In this document: one piece after another, positions 61,355-64,000 of the stretch | How the letters are laid out: every line of letters begins with the position of its first letter | Position numbering within the stretch: the stretch's first letter is position 1 | Position numbers and translations under genes: made by a program | NCBI RefSeq assembly: GCF_008727815.1 | Contig: NZ_CP044230.1 | Span: forward strand, 1,534,001 to 1,598,000 | Origin: Streptococcus sp. LPB0220 | GTDB lineage: Bacteria; Bacillota; Bacilli; Lactobacillales; Streptococcaceae | Direction of reading: 5' to 3' | DNA length: 64,000 nucleotides | Notes under the pieces: model-generated | The model's input: only the letters and a program-made list of their open reading frames with translations | Told to the model about the DNA's origin: nothing | Databases searched by the model: none

Positions 61355-61544
61355 GAATAGGTCTCGTTTACTGTTTTATCGGTTCGTTCTTATTGTAACA
61401 TAAAAATTAGTTTAAGCGAAATCAATACCAAAGGACAAAATCTTCAATTTATAGATAGGCAGGCAAGAGGGGAAAATAAGGCAATAAAAGAACTTAGTTT
61501 TTTCAATCCAAGTTTACTGTAGAAGCCCCATAAGTTATTCCAAC

Positions 61545-62123
61545 TCATTTCATTTCTATTATTTTAAAAGAAATAAAATCAGTCAGTAGTTGCTTAATGC
61601 GTTCTGGACATTCTTCATTGTCCCTACTGTAGATACTCACTAGGCCATGTAAAAAAATAAAGATTCCACTACGAATATTTAGCACTTCTGCATCAGATAA
61701 GTCTTTCGGTAAAAAGACATCAATAGCTTCTTCCAATAAACGATAACTTTTCATTCTCAATTGCATCAACGGTTGCGAACAATCGCCTGGATCTTCATGC
61801 TCTCCACGGTAAAAAATCAATAATTCATAAAAACTTCGTTCTCTAAACCCAAAATCCACATATGTTTGACAGATTTGGAGCAGACGTTCTTTATCAGTCT
61901 GCTTGGAATGGCTGATTTCTAAGCAAGTATGATAGAGATGAGTTAACGGTTTTTCCGCTACTGCATATAAAATATCCTCTTTCTTTTTAAAATACTGATA
62001 AATAGCTGTATGTGAACATCCTGCAGCTTGAGCAATCTGCCTAATTCCCACCTTCTGGTAAGGTTCTTTTCGGAAAATTTCCTCTGCTACTCTGATAATT
62101 CTGGACCTTGTATCCTTTGCCAT
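61545..62123 (-). CDS. TetR/AcrR-family regulator of the adjacent metallo-hydrolase operon
   Basis: 192 residues. N-terminal HTH: SRIIRVAEEIFRKEPYQKVGIRQIAQAAGCSHTAIYQYFKKKEDIL (about 6-52), a model TetR motif. C-terminal helices are hydrophobic, typical of ligand-binding TetR domains. It shares one base with the end of the MBL gene, so both are on one transcript and the repressor should control its own operon through the palindrome at 62850. The AT-rich DNA suggests an accessory island within the conserved murE-ppaC stretch. Confidence 0.88.
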   Translation of the reverse strand: MAKDTRSRIIRVAEEIFRKEPYQKVGIRQIAQAAGCSHTAIYQYFKKKEDILYAVAEKPLTHLYHTCLEISHSKQTDKERLLQICQTYVDFGFRERSFYELLIFYRGEHEDPGDCSQPLMQLRMKSYRLLEEAIDVFLPKDLSDAEVLNIRSGIFIFLHGLVSIYSRDNEECPERIKQLLTDFISFKIIEMK

Positions 62124-62824
62124 TACAAACTCCCTTTAAACCCATTCAATGCCTCAAAATCTCGTACTGCATCTTTTACCTCACTACCATGACAAACACT
62201 AACAAGTGCCTGCGGATAACTATTGAGAATTCTTTCACCACTAGCTAAAGCTTGTCTCATATCTGCTGTATATCCTTTCATTGGTGGACGCAACTTTCCA
62301 CCTCTCGTAGCTGTGAAAAGATCTCCAGCGATTAAAACTTGATCCTCTTCATGGTAATAAACAACATGACCAGGGGAATGCCCAGGAGAAAATAGGGGTT
62401 TTAGTCCTGCACTACTTATCAAGTCTTGACCTTCTTGACTTTCAACAGTTATAAAAGTAGCCGGATCAAAAATCACTTTTTCCGTCTCTTTTCTATTAGG
62501 AAAAGGTTCTTTGCCTGAAATATAGGGGAATTCCTTCTCACTGATTAAAGTCGGGATGTTCCCAAAGTGCTGTCTAAGATAGAGCAAACCTTTGATATGA
62601 TCTGGATGTCCATGGGTCAGAAAAATTGCTTCAATTTTTTGTGGGAGTAAAAACTGGGCAGCGTACTTCTCCATTCCTCGCATTCCCGTATCAATCACAT
62701 AAAAGCGACCAGATGATTCAACTAGCCATATGCTGACAACAAAAATGCCCAATTCGAACTCAAACTTATTTATATGTGGACTGATTTGTTTTGTACGTGT
62801 TAATAAACGATACAAGAAAGACAT
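62123..62824 (-). CDS. Metallo-beta-lactamase-fold hydrolase
   Basis: 233 residues. THGHPDHIKGL is the HxHxDH motif, FSPGHSPGHVVYY supplies the next histidine, IAGDLFTAT the bridging aspartate, and SVCHGSEV the last histidine, so the binuclear metal centre is complete. Similar proteins include glyoxalase II, quorum-quenching lactonases and detoxifying hydrolases; the substrate is unknown. TetR-linked control suggests induction by a small molecule it degrades. Confidence 0.88.
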   Translation of the reverse strand: MSFLYRLLTRTKQISPHINKFEFELGIFVVSIWLVESSGRFYVIDTGMRGMEKYAAQFLLPQKIEAIFLTHGHPDHIKGLLYLRQHFGNIPTLISEKEFPYISGKEPFPNRKETEKVIFDPATFITVESQEGQDLISSAGLKPLFSPGHSPGHVVYYHEEDQVLIAGDLFTATRGGKLRPPMKGYTADMRQALASGERILNSYPQALVSVCHGSEVKDAVRDFEALNGFKGSL

Positions 62825-62849
62825 ATTTACTTCCTCCTTTAATTTCCAG

Positions 62850-62908
62850 AAAAACTAACCAGTGGTTAGTTTTTGCTGCAGTATATCATATTTTATCTGT
62901 CTATACAA
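62850..62908 (-). promoter_or_regulatory. Promoter and palindromic TetR operator of the MBL-TetR operon
   Basis: -35 TTGTAT (62908-62903), 17-bp spacer, -10 TATACT (62885-62880). Immediately downstream, AAAAACTAACC (62850-62860) and GGTTAGTTTTT (62864-62874) form a perfect 11-bp inverted repeat with a 3-base centre, covering the expected start site (about 62873). Confidence 0.8.
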
Positions 62909-63005
62909 GAAACATCCAGAGGATATTAAAATAAAAAATACAACTTTTACAAGTTGTATTCTAAGGTAGAACATATTTTTAAAATCAGGAAATAATATAT
63001 CGAGA

Positions 63006-63024
63006 CTTTCCGCTGTGAGGAAAG
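63006..63024 (+). repeat. Remnant of repeat family R2 (copy C)
   Basis: CTTTCCGCTGTGAGGAAAG keeps only the outer ends of R2, preceded by ATATATCGAGA as in copies A and B; the inner hairpins are missing, as after a deletion. Confidence 0.55.
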
Positions 63025-63094
63025 GATTAAAAAATTATTTTTCTTTAGTTTGATGTAACTCTTATAAACTGTATCAAAGTTTCAGATTGTTATT

Positions 63095-63607
63095 TCATGA
63101 ATCCAAATCATCCAAATACCTTTCTTTAAAATGTAGCAGTGGAGATTGGGCTAACTGACTCGGGTTGGTCCCGGGCTGATCTAGAGGAACGGCTAGACCG
63201 AGCTCCTTGTAGTAATCCAGCCAGAACGGACTAATCTCCTCTTCCTCATCTCCAAACTTCATGGGAATGGTTTCAAAAATAGGAAGTAGTTCAGCAATGA
63301 ACTGGGAACAGTAATAACCATCTCCATCCTGATAAAAGGACGCATTGTAGGGAGCCCCTAAAAGACTCTCTGCTCGCTTTTTGACCTCTGGACAATCAAT
63401 CTCCGCACAGCGATAAAGGTCATATACTTTCTCAGCTTCAAAGAAATCTTCAGGGGACTGGGAAAGGACGCCACCTTCTACCGTGGCATGATAAATGAAT
63501 CCGTCCAAAAAGATGGCCACATGGCTATAGTTGCCAGTTGATGCCTGGATGGCCTGCCCTATATCCGAATCATCTTTCACAAAGATTAAATCACCATTTT
63601 CTAGCAT
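63095..63607 (-). CDS. YiiX-like permuted papain-fold (NlpC/P60-related) hydrolase
   Basis: 170 residues. NGDLIFVKDDSDIGQAIQASTGNYSHVAIFLDGFIYHATVEGGV carries the His of a permuted papain-like fold and YYCSQFIAELLP the Cys, as in YiiX/YebB-type amidases or peptidases. No signal peptide, so cytosolic. Substrate unknown; lipid- or cell-wall-linked amide bonds are plausible. CTAGGAGAGAAAT precedes the ATG. Confidence 0.8.
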   Translation of the reverse strand: MLENGDLIFVKDDSDIGQAIQASTGNYSHVAIFLDGFIYHATVEGGVLSQSPEDFFEAEKVYDLYRCAEIDCPEVKKRAESLLGAPYNASFYQDGDGYYCSQFIAELLPIFETIPMKFGDEEEEISPFWLDYYKELGLAVPLDQPGTNPSQLAQSPLLHFKERYLDDLDS

Positions 63608-63619
63608 ATTTCTCTCCTA

Positions 63620-63646
63620 GAAAAAAAGGAGCCGAAACTCCTTTTT
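63620..63646 (-). terminator. Terminator of ppaC
   Basis: AAAAAGGAG/CTCCTTTTT stem with a 6-base loop and T-run on the minus strand. Confidence 0.85.
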
Positions 63647-63670
63647 AATAATGGGTTTCCCCATTTATCA

Positions 63671-64000
63671 TTATGCATTAAAGCTTTCAGTCAATTGAGG
63701 AACCACTTGTTTCTTACGTGAAACGGCACCTGGAAGGAAAGCATGATTGTTTTCAAGTTTGAAGTTGAAGGCTGCTTCTACCTTGTCCATGTTGGCACCA
63801 AGAGCCAAGATTTCTGAGTTTGAGTTGACGATGTCTGTAATCATCAAAACAAAGTCAGAGTAGCCGTTAGCTGCATTGGCAGCTTGGATAGCTGCTTCGA
63901 TTTCAGCTTGGCGTTCCAAAACTTCCGCAATATCAACTGTGTTCACTTGAGCCACACGAACGTTATTTCCGTTCAATTCAAAAGTCTTAGCATCGATGTC
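63671..64000 (-). CDS. ppaC: Manganese-dependent inorganic pyrophosphatase PpaC (C-terminal part; N-terminus outside window)
   Basis: The last 110 codons of a frame open to the window edge. [59 protein letters not shown] and [19 protein letters not shown] are the DHHA2 domain of family II pyrophosphatases, with SRKKQ binding pyrophosphate. Family II enzymes hydrolyse pyrophosphate with Mn2+ or Co2+. Near-neighbour of murE in streptococci. Confidence 0.95.
   Translation of the reverse strand, partial: DIDAKTFELNGNNVRVAQVNTVDIAEVLERQAEIEAAIQAANAANGYSDFVLMITDIVNSNSEILALGANMDKVEAAFNFKLENNHAFLPGAVSRKKQVVPQLTESFNA

Noticed and set aside
1..64000. CRISPR arrays, prophage, insertion sequences, restriction or toxin-antitoxin systems
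   Set aside because: No direct-repeat/spacer arrays, transposase, integrase, methylase-endonuclease pair or toxin-antitoxin pair was seen on either strand.

Overview
The window is chromosomal DNA from a low-GC Gram-positive coccus, almost certainly a Streptococcus of the mitis/sanguinis type. The basis is gene content and order: ybeY-dgkA-era-mutM-coaE-pmrA-rpmG-secG-rnr-smpB-tehB, pyrH-frr-cvfB-yozE-phoH, tmk-holB-yabA-rsmI, clpP with livJHMGF, and murE next to a DUF1803 gene and ppaC all match the arrangement I know from pneumococcus and relatives. A lysine-type MurE, a SlrA-like lipoprotein and a MET-box fit the same assignment. The species cannot be fixed from the sequence alone; S. parasanguinis or a close relative is a guess.

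Layout. 1-2419: a MacB/FtsX-like ABC transporter (permease cut by the window edge). 2588-5799: manganese transporter MntH, a TetR regulator and TehB. 5930-13724: the housekeeping run from smpB back to ybeY, all on the minus strand. 13822-17583: a heterodimeric multidrug ABC exporter behind a leader with its own promoter, a 23-codon peptide and two tandem terminators. 17690-19695: tRNA-Thr(GGT), an acetyltransferase and alanine dehydrogenase. 19981-24920: phoH-yozE-cvfB-frr-pyrH and rplA-rplK. 25081-30753: a DUF3397 gene, a P-type ATPase with a VOC protein, and ftsK. 30852-35017: an unknown soluble protein followed by four unknown membrane-protein genes in AT-rich DNA. 35184-43214: an EmrE-like exporter, slrA, an ABC-F ATPase, an ArsC/Spx-like protein, ogt, and rsmI-yabA-holB-tmk. 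43364-50045: YitT, a CBS-ACT protein, the branched-chain amino acid transporter livJHMGF and ylbG. 50324-57215: clpP, upp, the Mg transporter mgtA behind an M-box, and patB-metB. 57504-64000: a MurJ-like flippase, murE, a DUF1803 protein, a TetR/metallo-hydrolase pair, a YiiX-like hydrolase and the end of ppaC.

No phage, IS element, CRISPR array or classical defence locus is visible. The interest lies in RNA-level control and dispersed repeats: (1) a leader-peptide attenuator before the ABC exporter whose two terminators could both be opened by one alternative pairing; (2) a 29-codon upstream ORF with an acidic/proline-rich start between the M-box terminator and mgtA; (3) a roughly 130-154 bp repeat with a cloverleaf-like fold supported by compensatory changes between two copies; (4) three copies of a roughly 176 bp structured intergenic repeat; (5) an uncharacterised four-gene membrane cluster. 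Two efflux genes carry 5'-end lesions: an in-frame TAG at codon 7 of the ABC half-transporter, and a one-base frameshift at the start of pmrA.

All function calls are from reading translated sequence; no database search was run.
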